NCBI GenBank assembly: GCA_017545185.1
Contig: JAFWQJ010000027.1
Location: 1 to 47,565 of the forward strand
Direction of reading: 5' to 3'
Length of the DNA: 47,565 nucleotides
From: Oscillospiraceae bacterium
GTDB lineage: Bacteria > Bacillota > Clostridia > Oscillospirales > Ruminococcaceae
In this document: positions 8,189 through 15,989 of the stretch, one piece after another
How positions within the stretch are numbered: the stretch's first letter is position 1
Layout of the letters: each line of letters starts with the position of its first letter
Notes under the pieces: model-generated
The model's input: only the letters and a program-made list of their open reading frames with translations
What the model was told of the DNA's origin: nothing
The model's database searches: none
Position numbers and translations under genes: made by a program

Positions 8189-9247
8189 TTACTGAATGGA
8201 ATCAATCGCGGCCTGTGCGTGCTCGACATAGAGCTTGCGGATCGCCTCGTTCTCACCGAGTCCGCGCACCAGACACTCGACCTTATAGCCTGCGTCCTCG
8301 AAGACGGACTTCCACGAATCCTCCTCGTCGCCGGCCATGTCATTATTTGCGTGATCGCCTGCAACGACCATGAGCGGCTCCAGAATGACGCGCTCGTAAT
8401 CGCCGGCCTGCACCTGCTTCAGCACATCGTCCACGGACGGGCTTGCCTCGACCGTGCCGACATAATAGTTTTTGAAGCCGTCCGCGGTCAGCAGATCCTG
8501 CATCTTCTGATAAACGGCATTGGACGCCGCCTCTGTGCCGTGACCCATGAAGCAGATCGCGGTCTTGCCGTCGTCATAGTCCTTCGTCCAGTCAGTGATC
8601 GCGGTCTCAACGCGCTTGAAATCGTCGTCGGAGGTCAGCAGCGGCTTGCCGAATACGACCTTGTCAAAGGCATCGGACTTTGCGCCGACCTGCTCAAGCA
8701 GATCGTTGTATTCCAGACCGTCCATGAGGTGCGTCGGCTGCACGACCAGCGTCTTGACATTGTTGTCGATCGCGCGCTGCAGGGCAGCATCCACATCGTC
8801 GATCAGAATGCCGTCACGGCGGTTCACATGGTCAATAATGATGTTCGCGGTAAAGCCGCGGCGGACACTGTAATCCGGAAATGCCTTTTCGAGATCGTTC
8901 TCGATCGCGCCGATCGTCAGGCGGCGGCTGTCATTGAAGCTCGTGCCGAAGCTCAGGACCAGCAGCTCCTTCTCACCGATCTCATCCTGATTGCGGACAT
9001 TGTCCAGCGATGCATCGCCGGTCTCGTAGTTTTCCTCGTCCTCCTCCTCGGCTTCGGTTCCGGTCTCCTCCTCAGCGGATTCCTCCGGCTCGGTCGTTTC
9101 GGCTTCTGCTTCCGTTTCTGCCGGAGCAGTCGTTTCCGCGGTGACGCTCTCCTCACTCTGCGAATCCGCAGGCGCAGCAGTCTCACCGCAGCCCGTCAGG
9201 GCAGCAAGCATCGCAATACTCATGATAACAGCAAGTTTCCTTTTCAT
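8189..9247 (-). CDS. cbiK: Lipoprotein form of sirohydrochlorin cobaltochelatase CbiK
   Basis: CbiK normally inserts cobalt into sirohydrochlorin at the start of the anaerobic B12 pathway. This 352-residue protein has the chelatase fold from about residue 90, starting LLVLSFGTSFNDSRR, with the two metal-site histidines visible in MGHGTE (His236) and AGDHANND (His299). Unlike cytosolic CbiK it starts with a lipoprotein signal peptide (LAALTGC, Cys20) and a Glu/Thr-rich linker of about 65 residues, so it should sit outside the membrane. ATG 9247 lies 9 bases after AGGA; ATG 9253 is an alternative two codons earlier, with AGGA only 3 bases away. It is the first gene after the B12 riboswitch. Confidence 0.9.
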   Translation of the reverse strand: MKRKLAVIMSIAMLAALTGCGETAAPADSQSEESVTAETTAPAETEAEAETTEPEESAEEETGTEAEEEDEENYETGDASLDNVRNQDEIGEKELLVLSFGTSFNDSRRLTIGAIENDLEKAFPDYSVRRGFTANIIIDHVNRRDGILIDDVDAALQRAIDNNVKTLVVQPTHLMDGLEYNDLLEQVGAKSDAFDKVVFGKPLLTSDDDFKRVETAITDWTKDYDDGKTAICFMGHGTEAASNAVYQKMQDLLTADGFKNYYVGTVEASPSVDDVLKQVQAGDYERVILEPLMVVAGDHANNDMAGDEEDSWKSVFEDAGYKVECLVRGLGENEAIRKLYVEHAQAAIDSIQ

Positions 9248-9289
9248 TTTCATACATCCTTTCAAATAAAAGGGGGCATGAATCGCAAT

Positions 9290-9324
9290 AAAAAATGCTC
9301 CCTTTCCGACCGGAAAGAAAGCAT
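9290..9324 (-). terminator. Riboswitch-controlled intrinsic terminator
   Basis: On the minus strand ATGCTTTCTTTCC and GGAAAGGGAGCAT form a long stem around a short GGTC-type loop, followed by TTTTTTATT. It lies between the B12 box and the cbiK start, exactly where an expression platform belongs. It implies premature transcription termination when cobalamin is bound. Confidence 0.85.
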
Positions 9325-9407
9325 CGCAAACAGACCCTCCGTGCGGAGAGCCTGTAAACAGTACGATCAATCCCTCGTGATCTGAGCCTTCCGGCTCTGT
9401 ACCGGCA

Positions 9408-9600
9408 AAACGGCAGGTTTCCTGACTCATGCATCCTTACGCTATGCCATGCCTTCCCGATCGCTCAGTGACCTTTCCGGATCCCCCGGAAAACGGCATA
9501 CCGCTCCGCAAATACAGTGACGAGATCGTGCAGGATTCTGACCTGCTTCCCTTTTACCGGCTGCATCGTATGAGCGATCAGCCGCACCGTCCGCGCATAT
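9408..9600 (-). ncRNA. Cobalamin (B12) riboswitch
   Basis: Read on the minus strand this leader contains, in order: the conserved core GGGAAGCAGGTCAGAATCC, the GTCACTGTA element, CACTGAG followed by GGGAAGGCATGGC, and the B12 box GTCAGGAAACCTGCC (9426-9412). All of these match the cobalamin riboswitch consensus in the correct order and spacing. A promoter lies upstream and a terminator hairpin downstream, so it should shut off cbiK and the importer genes when corrinoid is plentiful. The outer boundaries are approximate. Confidence 0.95.
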
Positions 9601-9625
9601 TCAGTTTTGTTCATGAACAGCCTAT

Positions 9626-9654
9626 ATTATAGCGCAATCTTCGCCAAAAAGCAA
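9626..9654 (-). promoter_or_regulatory. Promoter of the riboswitch-controlled uptake operon
   Basis: TTGCTT (9654-9649) and a perfect TATAAT (9631-9626) are 17 bases apart on the minus strand, placing the transcript start near 9619 just upstream of the riboswitch. This makes the uptake operon independent of the cob operon that ends at 9681. Confidence 0.8.
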
Positions 9655-9680
9655 GCGTTCCGCTGCTTTTCTTGCAGTTT

Positions 9681-10310
9681 TTACAGTTTTTTATCTGCCA
9701 GATACAGAAGTGCGTTGCAAATCGCCGCCGCGACATTGCTGCCGCCCTTGCGTCCGCGCGCGACAATGCACGGAATGCCGGATGCGATCAGCATTTCCTT
9801 GGACTGCACGACATTGACAAACCCGACCGGCACGCCGATCACCAGCGACGGGCGGAATGCATTTTCAGCAATCAGCTCCGACAGGCGGACAAGTGCCGTC
9901 GGCGCATTGCCGACCGCGTAAATGACCGGCTCGCCGAGCAGCGCGGCATGATCGACCGAAGCCGCTGCTCTGGTCGTGCCGTTTGCTTTCGCAGCCGCCG
10001 CGATCTCGGGGTCAGCCATGAAGCATTCGCATGAGCAGCCATGCCGTGCCAGTGCCGGCTTGTTGATCCCGGCCTTTGCCATGTTCGTATCCGTGACAAA
10101 AACCGTGCCGCTGCGGATCGTCCGCATCGCGGTCTCCATGACGTCCGGCGAAAAATAAAGCGTGTCAAGATAGTCAAAATCCGCGGTCGTATGGATCACG
10201 CGCATCACGACCGGCTTGATCTCCGGCGGGATCTCGCGGTCAAGCTCCGATGCGATGATCTCAAAGCTGCGGCGTTCGATGTCCGCAGGCAGGACGTATT
10301 CCAGATTCAT
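9681..10310 (-). CDS. cbiC: Cobalt-precorrin-8 methylmutase
   Basis: CbiC moves the C-11 methyl group to C-12, turning cobalt-precorrin-8 into cobyrinate in the cytosol. The 209 residues are the normal family length. The catalytic His lies in RVIHTTADFDY (about residue 43), and the conserved TDTNMAKAGIN, VGNAPTAL and GVPVGFVN segments are present. It is the last gene of the biosynthesis operon and overlaps cbiP by four bases. No strong terminator follows; the promoter and riboswitch of the uptake operon begin within 30 bases. Confidence 0.97.
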   Translation of the reverse strand: MNLEYVLPADIERRSFEIIASELDREIPPEIKPVVMRVIHTTADFDYLDTLYFSPDVMETAMRTIRSGTVFVTDTNMAKAGINKPALARHGCSCECFMADPEIAAAAKANGTTRAAASVDHAALLGEPVIYAVGNAPTALVRLSELIAENAFRPSLVIGVPVGFVNVVQSKEMLIASGIPCIVARGRKGGSNVAAAICNALLYLADKKL

Positions 10311-11776
10311 CCGCCGTCCTCCATGATCTGATAGATTTTCGGGATATCGAGGCTCTGCCGCACGGTATCGGCGAGCATATCAAGCTGCTGTTCCCGATGT
10401 GCGCGGCGGTCGCACGCCTCCCCCTGATACCGCAGTCCCTTTGCCGCATACAGCGCACGGATCAGCGCGCCGGAGACCTCTGCGCTGTCAAAGATCCCGT
10501 GCACATAGCAGCCCGCAATATGATCACAAAAGCAGCCGCCGCGGTCAGTCAGCGGGGCAGCCGCGGAATCCGTTGCGCCCATGTGCACCTCGTAGCCGTA
10601 AAAGCGCGTCTGCGATAAACATGAGAAAAAGCCCGTAACATCGCAGAATTTGCCCTCAGTACGCGTCTGTGTTTTCGCCATGCGGAATACCGTCCGGCAG
10701 GGCAGCAGTCCAAGCCCGCGGATGCTGCCGCCGCATTCAGTTTCATCCGGATCGGCGATCTCCGTGCCGAGCATCTGGAATCCGCCGCAGATCCCGAACA
10801 CCGGAAACCCGCGCCGTGCAAGCGCAATGGCCGCCTGCTCCATGCCCGTTTCGCGCATCCACTGCATATCCGCGATCGTGCTTTTGGTTCCCGGCAAAAT
10901 CAGCAGGTCGGGATTCCCGAGCTGTTCCGGTCTGGAAATGTAGCGGACAGATACACCGGAATACTGCGAAAATACGTCAAAATCGGAGAAATTTGAAACC
11001 TTCGGAAAACGAATCACCGCAATGTCGATGACGCCGGTATTCTGTGTCTTTTCAAGCCGATGCGAGAGGCTGTCCTCATCCTCAAGATCGTGTTTGATAT
11101 ACGGCACGACGCCGAGCACCGGCAGGCCGCTTTTCTGTTCGAGGATCGAAACGCCGTCGGCAAACAGACTGCGGTCGCCGCGGAACCGGTTGACGATCAG
11201 CCCCTTGACGAGCGCCTGCTCCTGCGGTTCGAGCAGCGAAAAAGTACCTAACAGCTGGGCAAACACGCCTCCGCAGTCGATGTCGCCGGCCAGCAGGACC
11301 GGGATCCGGAGCAACGCTGCAAGCCCCATGTTGACGATGTCGTCGCGCCTGAGATTTAGCTCGACCGGACTGCCTGCGCCCTCGACCACAAGAATGTCAT
11401 ATTTTTCAGAAAGCTGTTCGTAGGCCCGCAGGATATCCGGCAGCAACTCCTTCTTGCGCCGGAAATACTCCGCCGCGCGCATATTGCCGCGCACGCTGCC
11501 GTTGACGATCACCTGCGAGCCGACGTCCGTCGTCGGTTTCAGCAGAACCGGATTCATCAGTGCAGACGGTTCGACACCGGCCGCTTCCGCCTGCAAAGCC
11601 TGCGCTCTGCCAATCTCCAGACCGTCCGGCGTGATATACGAATTGAGCGCCATATTCTGCGACTTGAACGGCGCGACGCGGTGACCGTCCTGCCGGAAAA
11701 TGCGGCACAGTGCGGCGGTCAGCAGGCTTTTGCCGACGCCGGACATGGTGCCCTGAATCATGATCGCTTTGCTCAT
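10307..11776 (-). CDS. cbiP: Cobyric acid synthase
   Basis: CbiP (CobQ) uses ATP and glutamine to amidate the b, d, e and g side chains of adenosylcobyrinate a,c-diamide, giving adenosylcobyric acid. The 489 residues fit the family. The N-terminal half has the P-loop-like GTMSGVGKS (about 9-17) and the APFKSQNMALNS stretch. The C-terminal half is a class I glutamine amidotransferase with the nucleophile Cys in FGICGGFQML. The start overlaps the preceding aminotransferase-like gene by four bases and the stop overlaps cbiC by four. Confidence 0.97.
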   Translation of the reverse strand: MSKAIMIQGTMSGVGKSLLTAALCRIFRQDGHRVAPFKSQNMALNSYITPDGLEIGRAQALQAEAAGVEPSALMNPVLLKPTTDVGSQVIVNGSVRGNMRAAEYFRRKKELLPDILRAYEQLSEKYDILVVEGAGSPVELNLRRDDIVNMGLAALLRIPVLLAGDIDCGGVFAQLLGTFSLLEPQEQALVKGLIVNRFRGDRSLFADGVSILEQKSGLPVLGVVPYIKHDLEDEDSLSHRLEKTQNTGVIDIAVIRFPKVSNFSDFDVFSQYSGVSVRYISRPEQLGNPDLLILPGTKSTIADMQWMRETGMEQAAIALARRGFPVFGICGGFQMLGTEIADPDETECGGSIRGLGLLPCRTVFRMAKTQTRTEGKFCDVTGFFSCLSQTRFYGYEVHMGATDSAAAPLTDRGGCFCDHIAGCYVHGIFDSAEVSGALIRALYAAKGLRYQGEACDRRAHREQQLDMLADTVRQSLDIPKIYQIMEDGG

Positions 11777-12807
11777 TTGTATTCCTCTCTGACAGCCGCC
11801 GTCAGCGCATGATTCTCCGCATGAGTACGGACGGCAATGCGGAAGTGTTCATCGGTCAGACCGCTGAAATCCTCGCATCTTCGTACAATAATATTGTGTT
11901 TTTTCATTCTGTCTGCAAAATCCGCAGGTGCTTTTATCAGCAAGAAATTTGCAGAACTGTCATAGACCGTCAGCCCCGCCTGCCGCAGTTCATCTGTCAG
12001 AAACTGACGTTCCGCGGCAACATAACGCACCGTTTTGCTGACCCAGTCCGGTTCCTGCAGCGCAGCGATCCCGGCTGCCTGCGCGGGCACGGAAACGCTC
12101 CAGAACTGTCCGGTCTGACGGATGCGCTCCGCCGATCCCGCACACCCGCAGAGCGCATAGCCGAGGCGCAGTCCGGGTATCGCATAGAGCTTTGTAAATG
12201 CGTTCAAGATAATACAATTTTCGTACAGGAACGGACGCAGACTGTATCGCTCTGCATCCTCGGAAAAACGCAAAAAGCATTCGTCAGATACAAGTAAAAT
12301 GCCGTATTGTCTGCACTTATCAGCGATCATATACAGCAGCGCAGCAGGGATTCTCTGGCCTGTCGGGTTATTCGGCGTGCACAGAAACACCATGTCAAGA
12401 TCGTCCGAAATCGCAGATAAAAAGCCGTCTGTCAGCTGATAATTATGTTCCGGCGCAAGCGCAAATTCCCTGGTCTCACACCCGACACCCTGCAGCGCAT
12501 AGGCATACTCGGAAAAGGTCGGCGCACAGAACAGCGCGCGCTCCGGCCGGAACGCACGCACGATCCGGTCGATCAGGTCGGCAGCGCCGTTCCCGCAGAC
12601 GATCTGCGCGGGGGCAATATGTTCATAATCCGTGAGAGCCGTTGTCAGCTTAACGCAGTCCGGGTCGGGATAATGCACACAGTCCGCAGCGGAGCGGATG
12701 ATCGCATGATACACCGAATCCGGCATTCCGATCGGATTGATGTTCGCAGAGAAATCAAGCATTTCCGTGGAATTGTATATATTTCCGCCGTGTGTTCTCA
12801 TAGACAA
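11773..12807 (-). CDS. cobD: Threonine-phosphate decarboxylase, CobD type
   Basis: PLP-dependent class I/II aminotransferase fold of 344 residues, close to histidinol-phosphate aminotransferase. The Schiff-base Lys is in NAFTKLYAIPGLRLGY, and the N-terminal FSANINPIGMP motif is typical of CobD. In this setting it would decarboxylate L-threonine phosphate to (R)-1-amino-2-propanol phosphate, the linker of the nucleotide loop. CobD and HisC are hard to separate by eye. The assignment rests on the neighbours cbiB and cbiP, with which it overlaps by about 10 and 4 bases. Confidence 0.9.
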   Translation of the reverse strand: MSMRTHGGNIYNSTEMLDFSANINPIGMPDSVYHAIIRSAADCVHYPDPDCVKLTTALTDYEHIAPAQIVCGNGAADLIDRIVRAFRPERALFCAPTFSEYAYALQGVGCETREFALAPEHNYQLTDGFLSAISDDLDMVFLCTPNNPTGQRIPAALLYMIADKCRQYGILLVSDECFLRFSEDAERYSLRPFLYENCIILNAFTKLYAIPGLRLGYALCGCAGSAERIRQTGQFWSVSVPAQAAGIAALQEPDWVSKTVRYVAAERQFLTDELRQAGLTVYDSSANFLLIKAPADFADRMKKHNIIVRRCEDFSGLTDEHFRIAVRTHAENHALTAAVREEYK

Positions 12808-13766
12808 AATACTCCAAAAATTGCGCAGCGAACAACCGCCGCAATCAGCAGCATCAGCACAGAGGTCACGTACATCAGCCGGTTTGCGCGCCGGATATCC
12901 GCCGGCTCGATCGGGCGGTCGTCATCGCCGATGAACGGCTTTTTGTGCAGCGCCCCGAAGTACCATGCATCGCCGGCCAGCCGCAGATGCAGTGCGCCCG
13001 CGCATGCTGATTCCGTCTGTGCGGAGTTCGGACTGGCGTGTTTTCTGCGGTCGCGCCGCCAGATGCGGAATGCATTTTGCGCATCCATTCGCAAGATCGG
13101 ACAAACCGCAGTCATCAGCAGCGCAGACAGCCGCGACGGAACAAAATTCAGGACGTCGTCAAGCTTAGCCGCACATCTTCCGAGGTCTGCATACTTCTCG
13201 TTTCTGTAGCCGATCATAGAATCCATTGTATTGGCCGCCTTATAAAAAAAGCCGCCGGCCGCGCCGCCAAGCGCAATATAAAACAACGGAGCAGTTACCC
13301 CGTCAGAGGTATTTTCAGCGACCGTTTCGACCGCAGCACGAATGATGCCGTCGCGGTCAAGTGCTGCCGTATCCCGCCCGACGATCATCGAAACCGCTTT
13401 CCGCGCACCTTCCGTATCACCGTTTTCTGCCGCCCTGCAGACCTTCAAGCTTTCGTCGCGGAGATTCCGTGCCGCCAGCAGATAACAGATCAAAATGCTC
13501 TCCGCAGCAATTCCGCAAATCAGATTGATCCGATAGCAAAGCAGCAAAATCAAAAGCGGAATCAACGAAGATACAAGCAAAACGATGACCGCAAGCAGGA
13601 TCCCGCCTTTTCGCAGATCACGGCATTTTTTTCGTATAATGTGCTCCAGAGCCGCAATCATTTTCCCGATCAGACGGATCGGATGCGGAAGACTATACGG
13701 GTCGCCGATGCAGGCATCAAGCAGAAAGCCGATGAGCAGCGGCAGTGCAGGAATCAGATTTTTCAT
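12798..13766 (-). CDS. cbiB: Adenosylcobinamide-phosphate synthase
   Basis: CbiB is a polytopic membrane protein that joins adenosylcobyric acid to aminopropanol phosphate. The 322 residues show the family hallmarks: DACIGDPYSLPHPIRLIG near the N-terminus, the AENTSDGVTAPLFY motif (about 150-163) and the NTMDSMIGYRNEKY motif (about 178-191), among several hydrophobic segments. It overlaps the cobD-like gene by about ten bases and follows cobC after one base, so stoichiometric expression is likely. Confidence 0.95.
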   Translation of the reverse strand: MKNLIPALPLLIGFLLDACIGDPYSLPHPIRLIGKMIAALEHIIRKKCRDLRKGGILLAVIVLLVSSLIPLLILLLCYRINLICGIAAESILICYLLAARNLRDESLKVCRAAENGDTEGARKAVSMIVGRDTAALDRDGIIRAAVETVAENTSDGVTAPLFYIALGGAAGGFFYKAANTMDSMIGYRNEKYADLGRCAAKLDDVLNFVPSRLSALLMTAVCPILRMDAQNAFRIWRRDRRKHASPNSAQTESACAGALHLRLAGDAWYFGALHKKPFIGDDDRPIEPADIRRANRLMYVTSVLMLLIAAVVRCAIFGVFCL

Positions 13767-13767
13767 G

Positions 13768-14328
13768 TTACAGCTTCTCCGGATCGGTCAGATTTGTTCC
13801 GTCAAATGTGCACAGCCAGCCATGTGCATTGTCGGTCATCCAGTCAAAATAATCGCGGTGCGGCAGCGCAAATTGTGACAGTATCGCCATGATCGTACCG
13901 CCGTGTACAACGAACGCAATGCTCTCGGCATCAGAGAATTTGTTTACAATCGCCCGAAATCCGTCACAGCACCGTGCACGGAAATCCGTCGGTGATTCGC
14001 CGTTCGGAAACGGCATTGTTCCGCCGCTGTCGATCCATTTCTGGTACTGCAGATTGCCGCGCAGCTCCGCATAGTTTTTTTCTTCAAAATCGCCGAAATC
14101 GCATTCCAGAAAATCCTCGCAGATACATACTTTTTGCTCCGAGAACAAAATCTCTGCGGTCTGCAGGCAGCGCTTCATCGGACTGCTGACAAGGATCTCA
14201 CAAGACGGATAACTGCACTGTTTCAGTGCAGCTAGACCCGCGGCACAAAGCGGTTCATCCGTGCGCCCGATATACCGTTTTTCAAGATTCCCGGCTGTCA
14301 CCCCATGCCGGATCAGCAAGATTCTCAT
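13768..14328 (-). CDS. cobC: Alpha-ribazole phosphatase-like histidine phosphatase
   Basis: This 186-residue member of the histidine phosphatase (phosphoglycerate mutase) superfamily has the phosphate-accepting LLIRHGVTAGN motif with His8 and a second conserved His in FVVHGGTIM. In the cob operon it would remove the 5'-phosphate of alpha-ribazole-phosphate or of adenosylcobalamin-phosphate in the last steps of the nucleotide loop. It overlaps the small cobU-like gene upstream by ATGA. The family has many other substrates, so the function leans on context. Confidence 0.9.
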   Translation of the reverse strand: MRILLIRHGVTAGNLEKRYIGRTDEPLCAAGLAALKQCSYPSCEILVSSPMKRCLQTAEILFSEQKVCICEDFLECDFGDFEEKNYAELRGNLQYQKWIDSGGTMPFPNGESPTDFRARCCDGFRAIVNKFSDAESIAFVVHGGTIMAILSQFALPHRDYFDWMTDNAHGWLCTFDGTNLTDPEKL

Positions 14329-14708
14329 AGCAATTTTCCCTTAATTGCCGTCGGAATCCCGCAGACAAGACGGACCACATGATCCGCATGTTCTGCGAGA
14401 ATGCACCCGCATCTGCCGACTGTTTCGCGCCATATCCGTTCGGATTTTTTCATGGGAATGATGCCGCTGCCGATCTCGTCCAGCAGGAACATGCAGTCCG
14501 GATTCTCCCGGCAGATCATGCGCGTAAATGCCTCGGCATCTTCTCCGGATGCCGATAACCGGCGCACAAGAACGTGATAATTTTTCAGTACCTTCGCGGA
14601 TTTTGCGTCTGTAAAGGAACACACCGCACCGTCTGTTACCGAATCCGCCGAATGCGCCTGTGCATACGCTGTTTTCCCCTGAAATGCCCCGCCTGTGATC
14701 AGAATCAT
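14325..14708 (-). CDS. Short CobU-like P-loop protein
   Basis: The 127-residue product resembles a shortened CobU. It has a P-loop (ITGGAFQGKTAYA), a LLDEIGSGIIP stretch in place of the CobU LECVGN region, and the closing LVCGIPTAIKG that parallels VYGIPVTVKG of the full CobU encoded at 15480-15989. The central segment with the guanylylated His (RHRxxR) is absent, so it cannot carry out the normal guanylyltransferase step. It may be a kinase-only form, a CobU partner or a decaying duplicate. It overlaps both neighbours by four bases, arguing that it is translated. Confidence 0.75.
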   Translation of the reverse strand: MILITGGAFQGKTAYAQAHSADSVTDGAVCSFTDAKSAKVLKNYHVLVRRLSASGEDAEAFTRMICRENPDCMFLLDEIGSGIIPMKKSERIWRETVGRCGCILAEHADHVVRLVCGIPTAIKGKLL

Positions 14709-15475
14709 ATCAGCCCCTCCGTAATCAAACCGGTCAGAACCGCTGCGATAAGCATTGCGATCTCACAGAGCTGCAAAAACCAGCCGCAGAGATCGCCGGT
14801 CGTTCCGCCGAAATCCCTGTATGCAATATGCTTATAATAAAGGAAGCACAGCACCGCGCTGACAAACGCAGCGCAGCCTTGCACATAGCTTGCAAAAATC
14901 ATGAAAAAGGACGCAGCAACTGCGAATATGCTGACCATTGCGATGACCGCAGAACGGTGCGAAGGCTTTACAAAATCCTGCAGCGTTCCGTCCTTTTTGG
15001 CACAGCGGAACGTCACGGCCGAAAGCCCGCTGAATGACCGCGAGACCACGTAGCTGCAGGCAATGACTGCTGTGCTCCGGATATCTGAAACCTTCGTAAA
15101 TACGGCAGTTTGCAGAATCAAATACAGGCAGACGCGAATAACCGCAAACGACCCGATATGCGGATCAGACATAATCGCAAGGCGCTTTTCCCTATCCGCA
15201 CAGGAAGCGCGCGCATCGGTCACATCGCAGAAGCCATCGAGGTGAATGCCGCCGGTGATCAGCACGGGCAGCAGCACGGCGACCGCCGCAAACAGAAACT
15301 GCCCGCAGCAGAATTGCGTACAGAACAGCCGCCAGAGCATCAGCAGGCCGCCGATGACCGCGCCGATCAGCGGAAACCAGCCGAGCGCATAACGGCGGTT
15401 TGCCTCGTTCCATTCAACGCGCGGCATCGGGATCCGCGAGTACATCAGGAACGCAGAAGCCAAAGATCTGAGCAT
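14705..15475 (-). CDS. cobS: Adenosylcobinamide-GDP ribazoletransferase (cobalamin synthase)
   Basis: CobS is an integral membrane enzyme that joins activated cobinamide (AdoCbi-GDP) with alpha-ribazole or its phosphate. The 256 residues include the signature FLMYSRIPMP near the N-terminus and the acidic GGIHLDGFCDVTDA motif (about 75-88) that binds Mg and nucleotide, with several hydrophobic helices. It lies 4 bases after cobU and overlaps the short cobU-like gene by four bases. Confidence 0.95.
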   Translation of the reverse strand: MLRSLASAFLMYSRIPMPRVEWNEANRRYALGWFPLIGAVIGGLLMLWRLFCTQFCCGQFLFAAVAVLLPVLITGGIHLDGFCDVTDARASCADREKRLAIMSDPHIGSFAVIRVCLYLILQTAVFTKVSDIRSTAVIACSYVVSRSFSGLSAVTFRCAKKDGTLQDFVKPSHRSAVIAMVSIFAVAASFFMIFASYVQGCAAFVSAVLCFLYYKHIAYRDFGGTTGDLCGWFLQLCEIAMLIAAVLTGLITEGLI

Positions 15476-15479
15476 GGAT

Positions 15480-15989
15480 TCACCCCTTTACCGTGACCGG
15501 AATGCCGTACACGCATTCGATCACTTTGTCAGCATTTGCTGCGATTTTCTGATTGATTTTTCCAAGTGCGGCGATATATTCAGCCGTCCCTTTGTCATAT
15601 TCAATGCCGTCGCTGCCGACCTGATTCGTGACGACAACGAGCAATTTTGTCCGATTTTTCAAGCGCAGAATGTCATCAATGATCTTGTCCGTGCAGTCGA
15701 TGATCTGCTCATCGCGAAACATCTCATTTGCAAGTAAATTGCCCACGCATTCCAGCAGAACCGCAGATCCTGCCGGAACGTCGGCACGGTCAATGTCCGT
15801 ATATTGTTCAACCGTCAGAAATCCTTTATCTGCACGCATTTTACGGTGACGTTCAATCGCGGTCAAAGCCTCTGCACCGGTCGGCTGCATCGCCGCAAGA
15901 TAGTATTTTTTTCCGGATACCGCATCAAACAGCGACTCTGCGAAGCAAGATTTTCCACATTTTGAGCCGCCGGTCACAAGAATCATCAT
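15480..15989 (-). CDS. cobU: Adenosylcobinamide kinase/guanylyltransferase
   Basis: CobU phosphorylates adenosylcobinamide and then transfers GMP to it. The 169 residues contain the P-loop VTGGSKCGKSCFAE (about 5-18), the guanylylation His in AIERHRKMRA (about 47-56), the LLECVGNLLANE Walker-B-like segment and the NQVGSDGIEYD motif. Length is slightly below the usual 180. It overlaps cobT by four bases and precedes cobS by 4 bases, the classical cobTUS grouping. Confidence 0.95.
   Translation of the reverse strand: MMILVTGGSKCGKSCFAESLFDAVSGKKYYLAAMQPTGAEALTAIERHRKMRADKGFLTVEQYTDIDRADVPAGSAVLLECVGNLLANEMFRDEQIIDCTDKIIDDILRLKNRTKLLVVVTNQVGSDGIEYDKGTAEYIAALGKINQKIAANADKVIECVYGIPVTVKG

Noticed and set aside
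9254-9430. N-terminal extension of CbiK reaching to 9430
   Set aside because: The frame stays open, but this part lies inside the B12 riboswitch and its terminator. The signal peptide and ribosome binding site support starts at 9247 or 9253.
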